64,000 nucleotides of DNA, taken from positions 1,247,501-1,311,500 of the forward strand of contig NC_037313.1 in NCBI RefSeq assembly GCF_000143535.2. Reading direction: 5' to 3'. The position numbers were made by a program, and so were the translations under genes. This stretch comes from Botrytis cinerea B05.10. Taxonomy: Eukaryota; Ascomycota; Leotiomycetes; Helotiales; Sclerotiniaceae. Shown one piece after another: positions 11,401 through 25,297 of the stretch. Below the pieces are notes generated by a model. It had not been told where the DNA came from. It saw only the letters and a program-made list of their open reading frames with translations, and did not search any database. Numbering within the stretch: the stretch's first letter is position 1; each line of letters starts with the position of its first letter.

Positions 11401-14400
11401 CCGCAGCAATAGCCAGCAGCAATCACCTCTCCGATCTGACCAAGGGCAAGCAAGGTGTGGCAAGACAAGGTAAATAATCATGCGTTCGGGCGTCACCCAT
11501 CTGTTGATCGCTTCTATCGTATCGCTGTATCATTCATCAAATGTTGGCCGATGATATACGAAAGAGTAATTTCGAGGCAACCAACGACGTGGCGGGTTTG
11601 TACCTTCTACGAAATCCTCTTGCATATTTTGGTCCACATCTTATATCTCTAATGCGTGTAGAGCTAGGATGGCTGAAATTCCTTGATCTTGGGAGGGCGT
11701 GTCCTCGTGATTCACCTGAATGCGCTTCCCCGGTTACTGCAGGTGCACACATCCAAGGCTTCAAGCGACCGCTGCCGCATTGTTTTGTTGCAACCGGACG
11801 CACGTTACAATCCTTTAGCCGCCAAGGATGGAGAAGAGATTTTCTAATCGTACTACTAGACTAAAAACGATTGCGTAAGCACCCTCATATATAAATCAGT
11901 ACTTATACCTCCATCATGCATCTCGAACATGGCTACCATCTTTCGTCCTTTGAATGGCCTTTACAGGTCAGCGATTCTGTGGGAAACAGGAAAGAGAAAT
12001 GCCATACAGTGAAGTCGAAGGTGTCATTGGATACTCAGACCTCATCTAGCAGCATCGGAAAGCTGTGTCACCGGAGCACCTGGATGAGATGATCCACTTG
12101 CGTCTGCTAGACGGTGCTTGCCACTCTCTTTTACCGTCCAGCGTATGTTTCATCACTGTGAACAGTGGAGTCCTGAACCGAGGTGATACCAACTCGATGT
12201 GGAAACAGTCTTCCTATTGGTCAAAGTTAGACGAATAAGATCATCCGCCTGGGGGGTTAATTGAGCCGACGGTGTGCAGTGTATCATTTGGCGCGGAGAA
12301 TGCGTATCCTACTGAACAAGAGCCTGGATCCTTGGCCATACAACTTTCATTTCATCACAACGCATTTTTCTCGCCTCCTTTCTCTCCGTCTGACCTGCCA
12401 TTGCTACATGTCCCATCATCCATGAATTGAAATATCATTTAATTGCTTTTTTTTGGTCTGCAAACTTTATTCGGTTGCCTAAATGCGCAAGATGGACGCG
12501 ATGCAGGCGTTATAGGCTTTTGCAAGCAAGCTGCAAAAGGCCTGCATGTAAGAAATTAGTGCCCTGAAAACGACGGAACTTGCGAGGGCGCGAGGGCGGA
12601 TGGGACAGAACAACCTTATCAAAGCACGGGCGTCGAGACAAGAATTATCACTTGATGGACTAATAAGCCTCATCATCCATGGTGCTGTGAAAATGTGAAA
12701 GTATACTCGAGCAAGTAAGCAAGCAAGCGTCCCGACCGCGGGATCCGGGACAATCTTCGTGATGCGATTTTGAGAATGGGTTGGGAAGGATACCTAGGTG
12801 GGCGTAGTACATGTGATGTGACTTTAAAGTTTACCTTTTTAATTTGTTGTTAAGAAAGTATCATTTATTCAATCACCGTTTAATCCATTGCCGTTCACCG
12901 AAAATCAAACATTTACAAGGTTTCAAGTGAAATGTTAGAAAAGCTTCTCTACGAATGGATTCCAAATTCAAAATTAACATCATGTGTAATTTTAGGATTG
13001 GCGCTGAAAGGCCTGTCTAAGCGCCCATGTCTTCCTGTTAATGTTTGAGAGATGGCTTCTAAGCGCTGGGACATTGGATTTCTTTACTCTCAGCATATTG
13101 TTTAATTTATATTGCGCACGTTTGATACTCGATGCAGGCAATTGCATTATTATACTTATGACGTTGAATATGCCAATTAAAGATAAGATCGTTGCAGAGT
13201 TTGTGCATCGAACTTCTCACCTTATCGTCCAATCCTTCTTGTCACACATCTGCGTCCTTCCCCCTCATTCCTTCATTCCTTCCGGGGATAAACATTTCAA
13301 CATCCTGCGAGCATGCTTGATTTGGAGTTTGGCCTTGAGGGGTAGTGTGGAGATTTGTATATAGTGAAGGATGGCAGGTACTTTTTAAGACAGGCTAGAA
13401 AGATATACAGACACGTACGCACATATATCTGTATACGCATGCATTTATGATGATAAGTCAGGCCAGTGTCTCAGCATCCACATAATCCTGTGATCGCTCA
13501 CTTATGAATCTCATCGCTGCATTGCAAATTCATGTATCCAATTATCTTCTCTTCGCCTTTCCCCAGGTATTTACATGTTTGCCGCAGTTATAAATCATGT
13601 CACTCTACGAAATATCTAAGACAGTTTATCCGCTGTAGATACTGAAACCAGTGATTCATCTATTTCTAGGGTTTTGCGGAGTATCTCTGAGCCACTCGTT
13701 TTGGAACAGGCTGGATTGTTCTACTTGCTCATTGCTTTTTTGAACGTTTTGTTATTTCCCACATGCATGAGTCGGACGAGAGATTTTGATTGGTTGGTGT
13801 TTCTTCTTTCTTTCAATAGATTCATCATTCTAGGATATCAAAGCGTCTATCTCGTGGTCATTCAACATGTCTTCCGCATTTTAGCATTTTCTTCCTTCAC
13901 AAACCCTCAATAAATCTCTCGGAGATTAAGATTGAGAGCTGGGAGAAAACTTGTCCTTAACCATTAAACATTTGAGGATTATTGAAATTATTGCATGCAG
14001 CCGTCCCAAAGGACGAGTTAAATCCCTCTCCATCCAAAAACAACCCATGTACACTCCAGGCCGAACATTGAAAAGGTTAAAAAAGGAAATGTACGGCGGT
14101 AGACCCATACTTCGTAGATCATCATAAACGAGAATGGGAATGCGAACATCCGAATTGGCATCCAGGATTGCGATCCTAATTTAGCAAGCAGATATAAGTG
14201 CCGAGATCTGAGGTGTTATTTGCGGGCGTGAGTATACAGGGGAGAGAGGGAAGGAGATCTTATGCATTTGTGTGGCGTGGCGTCTATGTATTGACATTTG
14301 CATATATTGGATCTTCGCGTATAGAGTATCTAAAAATAAATATATGGATATACATCTTATGCTAGCAATATATCTATGTGATATTTGCAGCACGCACACG

Positions 14401-17400
14401 CGAGTTACGAATCCACAAACCCAAAGATTAGCATGGCACATGCTTTCTTGATAAGCTTCTAACCAAGCTTAATTTGCTCGATTCGCTCCCGTGCATCTTC
14501 ACGCCGCAGGGTGCGCGGAATAGAATATTATTGAGTGGACGGTACGAGAAATTTACATTTATGGCATTAGCTCTGGATTCGCGGTGGAGTCAAGTGACGT
14601 GACAGGTGATGTTGCGCAGGGATGAGGAAGACAGATAGAGAGTATATGTGGGCGAGTGGCACAGTAGATGAGGCACAGTAGATGCAATGGTCGCGGGGAT
14701 AAGGATAAGAATGAGAATGCGATGCGAGAGTGTGGCACAGGAGAGATGTGAAATTGTTTTCTCGGGTACTTTGATGGGTATCCTTGGATACTTCATTGCT
14801 AGATCGTACTAATTCGATCTCATTTCTTTACTGTTTACACTGGTCTCAATAGTCTTGGTTGGGTGTCTACTAATTGCATGGAATGGTCAGATATTGGCAT
14901 GAATGCGGTATCGATCTAACAGGAATATACCATTAGCGTCTGAATATCATTTAATGGCATGCATGCTTAAGTCCGAAACAAAATTCCGAGGCCAGGGCAC
15001 TGGGAACAGGAAACGGAAATGGACCGCCCTTTTACCGCAGCGATGCCATCATGAATAGATACGATAGCGATGAGAGAGGATATGGAAAACTCCAGGTCCT
15101 GGATAAACTTGCAAGACTGTGCCGGTCCCGATGGGAAGGACTTCCCAATGGATAATTCAAGTGAGATGGCATGGTAAGTCCTCTGCGCACTCAATAGTAG
15201 TTCCTCTCCCGGCTGGCCCGCGCCGAGTCCTCGCGATTCTCGGAATAATATCAGCGTCAAGCAAGAGCGATATTCAATTACTGCATACGGGTGCCTTGCG
15301 CCGGCGCACCGGCTGAAAAACGTGGCAAGTAAGCTGGGAAGAAGTTTGTTGGTGTTCGCCGTTTAAGTGTTGGTTGTTTCGCAGAATTGTCTGGTTTCTA
15401 GTTTGCTTGTGGGATGGTTACTGTACTCGTGCGTATTCAAGCAAACTTGTGCATGGATACCGTTATTGCGGATCTGTTTAGTGCGGTGCAGTGAATCCAG
15501 GTAATTTTGCAGTCGTCAAATAAAGCGACAGATATATAACTCGACACATCCCTACCCCGCGCCAAGGGCTCTTCCGCAAGCGGCAGAGCCATACCATCGG
15601 TACTGCATCTTCGCAAGAATTTCTCTCTTGGTCATGTGCACACGTCTAGATTTACACTACTAAGAAACCAACGGTTGGCATCTTATGTGTATATGCAAGA
15701 CCTCGGTAAATTGAACGTTCTCGACGAAGGAAAAATCCAAATGACAAGGTTTCAATGGACTGGTATATACGAGTTGCCAGGGCGCTATCGAGATATGGAG
15801 GAGGTGCCGCGGTAGCCTGTCATGTTTAAATGAGAGATGTGGGATTGAACGGTGGACGAATCGGGGTGAGGAACCGAAGTCTCGGGTCCCAACTGTTGGG
15901 TTGGGTGAGCAGGATGCTGGGAGGGCATTGGATGGCGCGAACATGGATGAGTCATGACGCCGCTGGGTTTCGGTGAGCGCGAGGGGTATAGTTTTGTGGG
16001 TGAAACGTGGTGAGGGGAGATTTTCAGTTTCGTTTCGCGCCGATAGGTTGGGTGGTGTCGGGTGGATGGATGGATTTGTTGGGATTACGGAGGGTGCTTG
16101 CGTACGTATCGGCGGGTCCGAGAGGTTAGTAATGTTCGGTTGGATGGTGGCGGGCGGTTCGGCTTCGTGCTCGAGGCTTTCGTATGCTATGTTTCAGGGG
16201 GGGTTTATCGGGTGGTGGGAGTTGCGTCGGGCTTTAGGTTTGGGATCTCCGAATTGGAGGGACTCGTGGCTTGTGATTCTACTAGCTGGATTTTGACGCT
16301 TTATTGTCAGAAGATGTAGCGCTTTTGAAAGGCGGAATGAAACTTTCCTGATACATGTCGGTTTCATTTTTATATCGGCAGTTGGATGATTCTACGTAGT
16401 ATCTATCCACTTGGTAAAGAAAGACTAGTTAAATCATGACCCAGTGACAGTTGCTTTAGGACTTCCATTCCATTCACCATCTACACGATCGCTTTGAAGT
16501 ATACATGCAATTCCTACTCCTTATGAACACATGCATCCAAGTCACAAAAAGCATTTCCATGGTTAAACACCCATACGATTAGCAACCCACTCATTTCTTC
16601 TATTTGCTCATCTACGCAATCCATCCAATCCACGAAACCATGCGAAACTCATCACCTCAAATTCGCAAGCTTTCCCTCTCTTCCCTCATCCACTACTCCA
16701 TCAAAACCAACGCTTTTGGCACAGCTCTACCGTATAGAATCCCTAATTCCAGCTCTCCGGCTCTGGATTCTCATCCATCCATAGATCTGGTCAAGAATTG
16801 TGCTACCAAGTATTTATGCGCCAGATGAACGCTCTGCCACAAACTCGGTAACCAATCTATGTTTTCACCACACCATCCACCTCCTTTCGTTCCACCCATT
16901 CCTCGTATCCTAAGATCTACCTCACCGCGTGGAAAACTAAAAGGGGGGAAAAGAAAAACTTGTAATACACCGATGTAAATATATCGGAAAGAAAATTTAA
17001 TATGCTAGTCTCTTTTAATGCATATTGTATCGCTGATCATCCATCCGCAACTTCTCTTCCATCTTTAGAAATGCTAAACGAGATGTTTATTTCTTCCTCG
17101 ATAGCATTGACAAGTAAGTAAAAGTAACCAATACAGGTGTTCTAGAACAAACCTCATAATCGTTGCCTAGAACCCTTGATTGGAGCTTGGCAGCGCGTAG
17201 CGAAGTTGTCGACGAGCTTGGAATTGGTGGTATGTTATATGATCACGAGATGAATGATGATACTGTGGCGGTGGGATTGAAATCTATTTTGGGAATTCAG
17301 AGGGCGGCATAGGGTCAATTGGTGGGATAGTTAGATGATGAGGAGAGGAGTTTCGGTTGTGGGATTTCCGCCTTTTTGTCTTGTTTTGTGTTTTCGTTTT

Positions 17401-19512
17401 GTGGGTGCGGGAGATGTTCAAAGTCATCTCGTTGGGTATTTAACGCAGAGATGCTATTTTATCATCATAACTGTAGGTAATGAAATTTTCTTTTATTGTC
17501 ATTAAGTTTCGCTGGCAATTTCGTGCGTAAGTATATATCGTTCTTAGCTTTATCTTGTCTTTGGAGATATCCACATATTCGCTTCTTTGTTTAGATTTCT
17601 TCTGTGTGCTCAGTACTCCTCTTCATTGGGATCAGCTCGCACTCTTTAATGCAGTTTGATATTGTCCTTTCTAAAACTTATATCCTTGTTCAACGATTTT
17701 ACTGTGTTTATAGTATGGACCGTAGCTTCAGGGGGGCTGATAAGGCCTTGGAGAGTGAATCGTCATGTTGAGAATACCGTCTACCTTGGCAAAGGATTCA
17801 CTTGCTCTGTCGTGGGCTTAGTTTGGATGCATACTTAAATCCTTGATTCACTTCAAGCTTTGAGTCAAAGCCTATGTGCATAAACATTCACGGATAGGCT
17901 TGTGTAGATATGTTATTAAAGTTAATAAGCAGCCGAAAAGAATTCTCAAAACGGTCGTGGCTCGGTACTCCTTGAAAATATCAAGATTGTTGGACCGTTG
18001 GATTGTTATGTATCAGCTTTCATTTGCTGTTTCATATCATGTTAATATCTAGTCGAGTTCCTCAGGATATTATATTTTCCCCAATAAGTAATTATATTAT
18101 CATCCGATTTATACTCTATTTGATGTTGTCTCCCAAACAGTCATCTTTACAATTTTAGTCTATTCTTGTCATTTGTTGCGGATTCGTCTCATCCTCTCTT
18201 CTTATTTTAAACAATATAACCTTATAAATAGCAAAATTCTATCTTTTTCGATCACTATGCAATCATAAAGATATCTTAGTCCTTTTCCTGAACCAAATTT
18301 CCTCCCAGTCCCCAATTTTCTTTCCAAAAGGAGGTAGAATTGGAATCTATAGCTGCTTTGCTCCAAAGATTTATTATAGTTTGTATTTTCTTAATTTCTG
18401 GCCATTATTCACTGCAGATATAAGCTTGCATTCTTAGAAAATAAACTGATTAGACGACCAGTCAGGCGGGGGAGGCGACAAAGTAATTTCTAGTTCAACG
18501 ACTAGCAGAACTTCACACAGTCAGCACGGAGTGAATGGAGCTAGAAGATGAATTTGGAAGCATTATCTCTGCATAAATTATTGGAACAGGATGCTCTACT
18601 TCGAGCCTTCGACATGCACAAGTGCAACTTTCAAGTTCCTCATGACCTTTAATGCGTCTGGGTCTGGATCTTTTTACCATGTATTTATACCTCTGACCAC
18701 ACAAAAAAATGCACACCACGGCAATCCCACGCTTTTAAATGTTAATAAATCTGTATTAGCAATATAATATGTCATTGTTTGGTGATACTTGTTGTCATTT
18801 AAACATTTCTTTTTGGTCCTTCTCGCTGTTATTTTTCCCTCGTCTAATCTTTCACCACACAATTTCTATTATCATCCAAACATTATCAATCTAAATTATC
18901 ACCATGCGCTATTATTCAGTTTTTTCACTGAAAGACCCTATAATATAGTTCTGTCCTTTTTTCTTCCCGTTGGCTTCATATAGAAGAAATCCAGCCCATG
19001 GTAAAGCTCTTGGTTGCATCTAGCTGAAGGTAATATTTCTTAAGTTTCTGTGAGGAGCTGTATACAAGGGTTCGAAATGGAACAATCTCAGTTGCGTTTC
19101 TGAAATAGAAAGTGGGGTAAGAGAGGTGATTGATGAAGAGTTTGATGCGTGAATTTGGTTTGTGGGCCCGGTGTTTGATGCGAATCATGACATTCAATTG
19201 CAACTTATCAATCTAGCTCATTCTCATTTTCAAGATTGGTCATTGCCATATGATAACTCAGTTAGAGTCGAAGTCCTTACATGCCTATGTCATTCCGGAG
19301 ACTTATGTTCCACTTCCTAGAACCAGGGGAAAGAAGGAAAAATGATATTGTCGAGCAATTTCAAAAGGCTTGATGTGTATGCTGCTTTTCCCTTGCCCAT
19401 TTAGACTAGTAACTCCACCAATTCATCACCGAACTTCTGTTCAAATCGGAGAGCACTGGCAATAAGAATAAACTTTGAGATTTTCATCCAATAGTACGGA
19501 TACCAACTAATA

Positions 19513-20772
19513 CTAGCAGCGCTCTGTGTGCGAAGTGATAGCATTCAGTGACATAAACATCCTAGCTTCCTCAATACTCATCACCGAAGCTACAGGTCCA
19601 CCATATAGGATAACATGCTGCTTACAATACGGAGCATTGTCATAACCTCCAAAGTTACCCTCAACTTGTACGGAACAAGGATGTGAAGAAGGATGCGGGA
19701 CGATGAGAACACTACTTGATGAAGCTCCCAACGTTGTCGATGTACTAGTGACGGACGTGGTTGAGAATTTATTTCCAGAAATGAAAATTCTTAGCAGTGT
19801 AAACTTGCAGTGACAAAACCAGAGATTCTCGAATTGTTGTATAATTTTGTCATTCGTATTATTATGATAAACGGATAATGCATCGTGATGAGTTAGTTTA
19901 TGAGTCTTCATTATTGAAGAATCGATGAGTTCTTGGTGAAAATCAGAAGCTCGTCGCGTGTGACTCGGGAAAGGTTTGCAGACCCACGAATAGATAGTTC
20001 AAGTCAGTGCCGAGAAATTTCCCCATGATATCGATCATTAGAGGGTATACGCCATGATTTAAGTTATATCTCGATGCGCCACTTTCACTTAAAGATGAAT
20101 TGTAAAAAACCCTCTTTTGAGTTTGTGGAATCCATTCGACAGTCCACTTGTTTTTGAGAGAGTTAGGGCCAGGAAGAAAGTCAAGGTTCGTTGTCGGGGC
20201 AACTATTGAATTCGGTTTTAGGCTCACATATGATAGCCTATAGCTTCCTGAATGTGCGTATCTAAGATCCTGTGGGTGCGGTAGCGAGCAATTCCGAATT
20301 CGTCGCCGACAGAATGACAGTGGTTTCGGTGGGTGAGATCATAGAATTCACGGCGGTGGTGCTCGAACTGGGCGCGACTTCACTGCTTATGTGTTAGTAT
20401 CGGCCTCGAACTTGTGAGATTCTCAAGAATAGAAATGTAGCTAGCTACCTTTGACTTTTGTGGTTTCCTTTTGCTGAACTAACCCCGACTCCAATTCCGA
20501 TGACCACACACACAACCATGATAAAAACGCTAGCAACCATCACCACTGTCTTTCTAAGAACTCCAAAGATCCTTCTGCCATCGATTTGAATAGGTCTGGA
20601 TTTGTCGTAAACTTCTAGCCCCGTTCCATTATACGGGGAATGAATTCTAGTTGAATGTGACACCTGTTTACGCGCGACTGGTTAGCATTTAGTTCTTGAA
20701 ATTCAAATCTTATCTACTCACGGTAGTAAATTGCGCTTCATCAGCTTCTGACCTTGACCACGGTTGCGTCAT
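19513..20772 (-). pseudogene. Degraded or mis-modelled single-pass membrane protein with Ser/Thr-rich stalk
   Basis: A short first exon (20772-20722, MTQPWSRSEADEAQFTT) splices through intron 20664-20721 (GTGAGT..AACAG) into 20663-20449. That exon encodes a polar N-terminus ending RRIFGVLRK, then one strong membrane segment (VVMVASVFIMVVCVVIGIGV). Intron 20383-20448 then leads to a Ser/Thr-rich exon beginning SEVAPSSSTTAVNS, which stops at TAG 20264-20262. Just beyond, another frame is open (to 19943) with SLKPNSIVAPTTNLDFLPGP and KWTVEWIP, and then a third (19911-19513) with another Ser/Thr run and FGGYDNAPYCKQ. N-tail, membrane span, Ser/Thr stalk and ectodomain is a common layout for fungal cell-surface proteins. 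The broken ectodomain frames suggest decay, though extra introns I could not place are possible. Ectodomain family not recognised. Confidence 0.5.
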
Positions 20773-23378
20773 TTTAAACAATCTTGTTACTTTTTGATGT
20801 TGAAGCTTCAAACCGGAAAATACTCAATCCTTGAAGTTCAAAATTTTACAATACAAATCAAGATACTATTGATCCAGGAACTTTTCTGACGCGGATGAAG
20901 AACGAAAAAGCTGATTACATCTTCAAGATTATGATAAGTCAACTTTATGTGCCGCAGCCCCAAAATGCCAAGTCTCTCCTGGGGTAGTACTGAAGGATCC
21001 GATCCGTCTCGGCTATTTATCTGATTGGTGAGAAATGTGATGTAATCTCTTAGGCGGCCAATGAGGATAATTCTCTGGGGTAAAGTAAGCCATGATCCAA
21101 ATATCTATTTTTGATGGAGACCCAATTGTATTTTCCAATCATCGATCTTCAACAGAATGGTTATGTGGTAAAAAGCAATACCAAGAAAAGAAACAAGACC
21201 TTGGATTGAACAATTATTGCCTGCCTAGTTCTCTTTAGTATACAAGTTAGCAATCAGTATTTTATTGATTTAAATACTACAAGAATCTGCTATGATACAT
21301 TGGATGCAGTTTATGAGTGAATTCGACTTCGCACAAGGTACCCCCTACCAGAGATTACCAGGATTTTTAGCTATAGGATCGTCTAATTTACCCCAGATTT
21401 AGGCTCGATTCCTCATCCCGCTCTCAAATTTCAGCAATTCTATTATGCCCTGTAATTATTTTGTGAAGAAATCGATAACATAAATATTATACAACGGAAA
21501 AATTCCATGGTAGAAGTTTCGACGAAGATCTTAGCTACAGCTCGTCTAGGCTTTCATGGTTTCTCCTTGTTGGGAGCATCATATCTGGTTGCACAATCTT
21601 TTATTAGCAAGCCAAGAGGACTACCTGCCGGCCTCAAGGAAGACTAGATTGACGACGAATGTTGGTGAATTAATCTATACTCAGTGATATGAATCATTCT
21701 ATTCACTTCTTGATATCTTATTTCAGGCCCATCCTGCGCTTACATACCCCATTATCCATACGAAGAAAGTCATGCAATTCACAGATCCCAAGGTTCTTTT
21801 CTTCTAGCTGCTTTTACTTGAGGCATCACTCATTCCAAATCCCACACCCGGTGAACTATTCTTGCTGACTCCGACCAAGAGACCCAAGCGCCCGATCAGA
21901 TCATATAGCCAGGTTTAAACTTACTATGCGAATGGACTTGCCAGGTTTGAGTGAGAGGAAGAGGTCAATAGGGTATAGAATAGACCTAACAAAAAAGGGG
22001 GGGACGGGGGGATGAGACAGCGCCCAAAAGAGAAATATTAGGTCAAAGCGATATTTCCCACCCTACATATCATTTCTACCTAGTTCCCGCGGCGAATATA
22101 GGCGTAGAAACATAAATAATCTATCTATACAGAGCTCAAGAAATATCTACTGCTTTTGCTCCATATTGTGGAACAAGCATAATAAATTCAATAGTTGAAG
22201 AATTCGACGGCAAATAGAAAGCCATAAGATACTTGATTGTAAAGGGAGATTTCACCTCAACATCAAACTTGATTTGAACACAATCGGATTTACTATGTTC
22301 CTATGAATTACTCATGGAATTCTCACCTCAAGACATCTCACAATTTTCCATTGCATACCTATGTTATACAGAGTGTGTCAAGGATGCTCACAAATTTGCT
22401 TCAAAGAAAAATTGCCGGGGTCACAAATTTTATAAGCTCAAGCTTCTATATACTAGGGAATCACACGAGCGAAGGTTCGCAGTATCGCAGCAAGTTTGAG
22501 TATTCACTTGCAGAAGTGCTGGTTAATCCGATTACTTCTTTCATCTTGATTTCAAGAGGGGCGATAGAGAGAAAACGAGGGGATGCACCTTGGTACCATC
22601 ACAGTCTTTGAATTCACCAGGTAGTTGAATTCAATCATCATAAAGCCTCTTCTCTATTCCCAATTTATTGATTCCTACTACTATTTTCTTCAATCAGAGC
22701 CAAAAACTTTGACACAGGTATTTGAAAGAGAATTAAGGTCCTAATATGATAGTGAGATGAGATATATTTTCCGTGACAAGATCATTCTGTGTCAAGTTCA
22801 TCGTCAATCACTTGCATTGAATATACATTTGGATATACGATACAATTGCCACCTCTTAGACCAGAGAGTACCAAAATAGACCTCTCACAGATTTTCGAGC
22901 ATGATCTAGCTTACTTTCGATGGGAAGAATAGGAAAAGGGCAAGATAGAAAAGTAGCAGTAGAAAATAGAAGGAGATATATCGACAACTAGCAATACAGA
23001 ATGAAACGTTTACGAGATGCTATGAGAAAAGTATGGACTGCTATGATTCTAGTTGAATGCCAGCGATAGCTTCATCATACAATAATCAATACTATATACA
23101 AGACAGATATCTTCTCTTCATACTCATAAATTTCGGAGGATATCCAAACACATCGGCACTACCATGATCTAACACAAATATAAATCCTGCACTTGCGCCA
23201 ACCTAACTTGTCGACTGCAAATTATTAAATCATACGCCTGAGAATGTGTTTGGGTATTATTTTCTCTAGAAATGACCTGCATCTAAATACATTGATTGTC
23301 TAAGTGTTTAAAAATATGACCATGGCAATGGGTCCTAATATTAATGTTCAAGTTCAGGGTGAAAGAAAGAGAGTTGGT

Positions 23379-23394
23379 GGGGGGGGGGGGGGGG
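23379..23394. repeat. Poly-G run (16 G)
   Basis: Sixteen consecutive G on the plus strand, preceded by GTT and a single G-T step. Confidence 0.95.
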
Positions 23395-23504
23395 TTTATC
23401 GTTTCGCTAAGACAGACATGCAACTGCATTATTCACTTCATTTGACTTTATACTGACTGATATTTTACCACGAATTTATCATCTAGAAACCTTTTATTTT
23501 TCTT

Positions 23505-23506
<2 letters not shown>

Positions 23507-23535
<29 letters not shown>
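23507..23535. repeat. Poly-T run (29 T)
   Basis: Twenty-nine consecutive T, preceded by further T-rich sequence interrupted by two C. Confidence 0.95.
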
Positions 23536-23537
<2 letters not shown>

Positions 23538-25277
23538 AAACAGGGCTATCTACTCCACCCACCCATACCCCCCTTCCCTTCTCAAACCAACACCGATTCC
23601 CAACTTCCCATCTATAAATAAACTCGCTTTCTTCCCACCATATAATTTGTAAAAACAGAACGAGAATGATGTAACCGACGAGCAAGATGTTATATTCAAA
23701 TGACAAGAAACGTAGTTCCGCTGGCTAGATTAGTTTTAAACCAAAAAATACAGGGAGTACCGAAGACATGAGAGAGACAACGACCATAATCTGAAGGACA
23801 ATGAACAATAACGATAATATCACCAGAATGGAGTTAAAATACAAGAGACAACAAGACCATGATAGAAGGTATCCAGACAACAACAAAAAAAGGCACGAAA
23901 CTTAATCGCTGCCACCAGAGCCCTGATCATCACCATCATCATCATCACCAGCTTCGAAATTTCAGCTTATACCATAAATAAATATCTCGCATTAATGCCC
24001 CTTTTCTGCCAACTGAAAAGTCTCTAGAGTGTAACTCTCACATGTTTTGTCGAGTTTATATGACTTCTATCCTTCTGTAGCGTTCAATTCTCGATTGGTT
24101 GGGAGCTTATATATCTCCGTCCTGAGATTCATGATACGAATCGATATTCCGGCTTGGTTTGTCCAAGACCGACAAAAATGTCTTGTGATTCACTCATCTA
24201 CTCGTGTGATTATCTCCTGCTCGGGTCCCTTTTTCTCTTTTTCTTTGAATCATACACTACTAGTGTCATCTATTTCACCGTCAATTTCCTTCCTCTTTCA
24301 CTTCCTCTTTCACTTCCTCTTTCGAGCTTCGTCCTCATTATTAACCCTACCTCCAGATTCCACCTCTCCCTATAAAAGAATCCAAATTGAGATCTCCAAA
24401 TGATCTGTATCCACAACTTATAGACGCCAGCCAAACCGGTCGAGATTCCGATTCCAAATCCACACCGGAGGGGCATGAACTACAGTGCACCTATCCACAT
24501 GAATACTTACAGGTATTGCAAGACGGCGGAATTCAAATTCAGCCATGCGCTATTAATAGGAAGAAACCCCTCAAAGAAACATTCCTCAAGAATATCATCT
24601 CCTATAAGATAATCAACATCCAAAGATACAACAGCAGAAAGAAAAGCAAGACAACAACGCAACCTAACGATAACACAAAGACCCAAACAAATATGACACC
24701 AAATACTCATACCCTCTCAACCTCCCACATTCCACATCCCCACTTCCTCTACCTATACTTACCCCTACACTTCCATGCCACAAGACATGTGAACTCTACA
24801 ACCACCAAACTCTCTCCCTAAACTCAACACCAAGAAATCAAGAACTCTTCTCTCCATTTACAAGACAGCCATCTACGCTTGAATTTCCATACCAACTCCG
24901 CAGAATTCACCAAGGCTTTATGACACTTCGCCGCCCATTTTTCTACTCTCTGTCCGCCGTCCCCCGTACAAAACCGGGAATGAGAAGATCCAATAACGCT
25001 CCTCGATCTCCTACTCTCAAGACTACATTCCCCCGCCAATCACGTCCCGAAATTCCCCAAAGTAACTCACACTAACATTCTCTATTCTCCATTATGCATC
25101 CAACAATGACACAACCAAACATCGCAAAAAAGGAAAGAAAAAAGGAAAACAAAATTACCATTGCACAAATGCGATGGATTAATTGATCCTATTCGTTTGC
25201 ATATATTTCCTCTCCTCTCCTGTATCTAATCTCTCCCATCCACTCCCCCATACCCAAACCTCCAATCCCACCTTTCC

Positions 25278-25297
25278 AAAAAAAAAAAAAAAAAAAA
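25278..25297. repeat. Poly-A run (20 A)
   Basis: Twenty consecutive A read directly. Confidence 0.95.

Larger units (their letters stand above)
6473..19512. other. Large gene-free tract, left part of a gene desert
   Basis: No frame in these 13 kb shows a recognisable domain or a run of linked exons. The longest frames (about 137 codons at 10189-10602, 123 codons at 8836-9207) have no coding character I can identify. Visible structure is limited to simple repeats near 7598, 8023 and 8298. The segment from 6473 to about 7500 is probably promoter and leader for the minus-strand zinc-cluster gene. Several stretches (about 17450-19000) are clearly more AT-rich than the genic parts of the window. 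Confidence 0.6.

Noticed and set aside
15973..16296. 107-codon Gly/Trp/Arg-rich plus ORF
   Set aside because: G-rich spacer translated. A second frame through the same DNA is equally open, which argues against coding selection.
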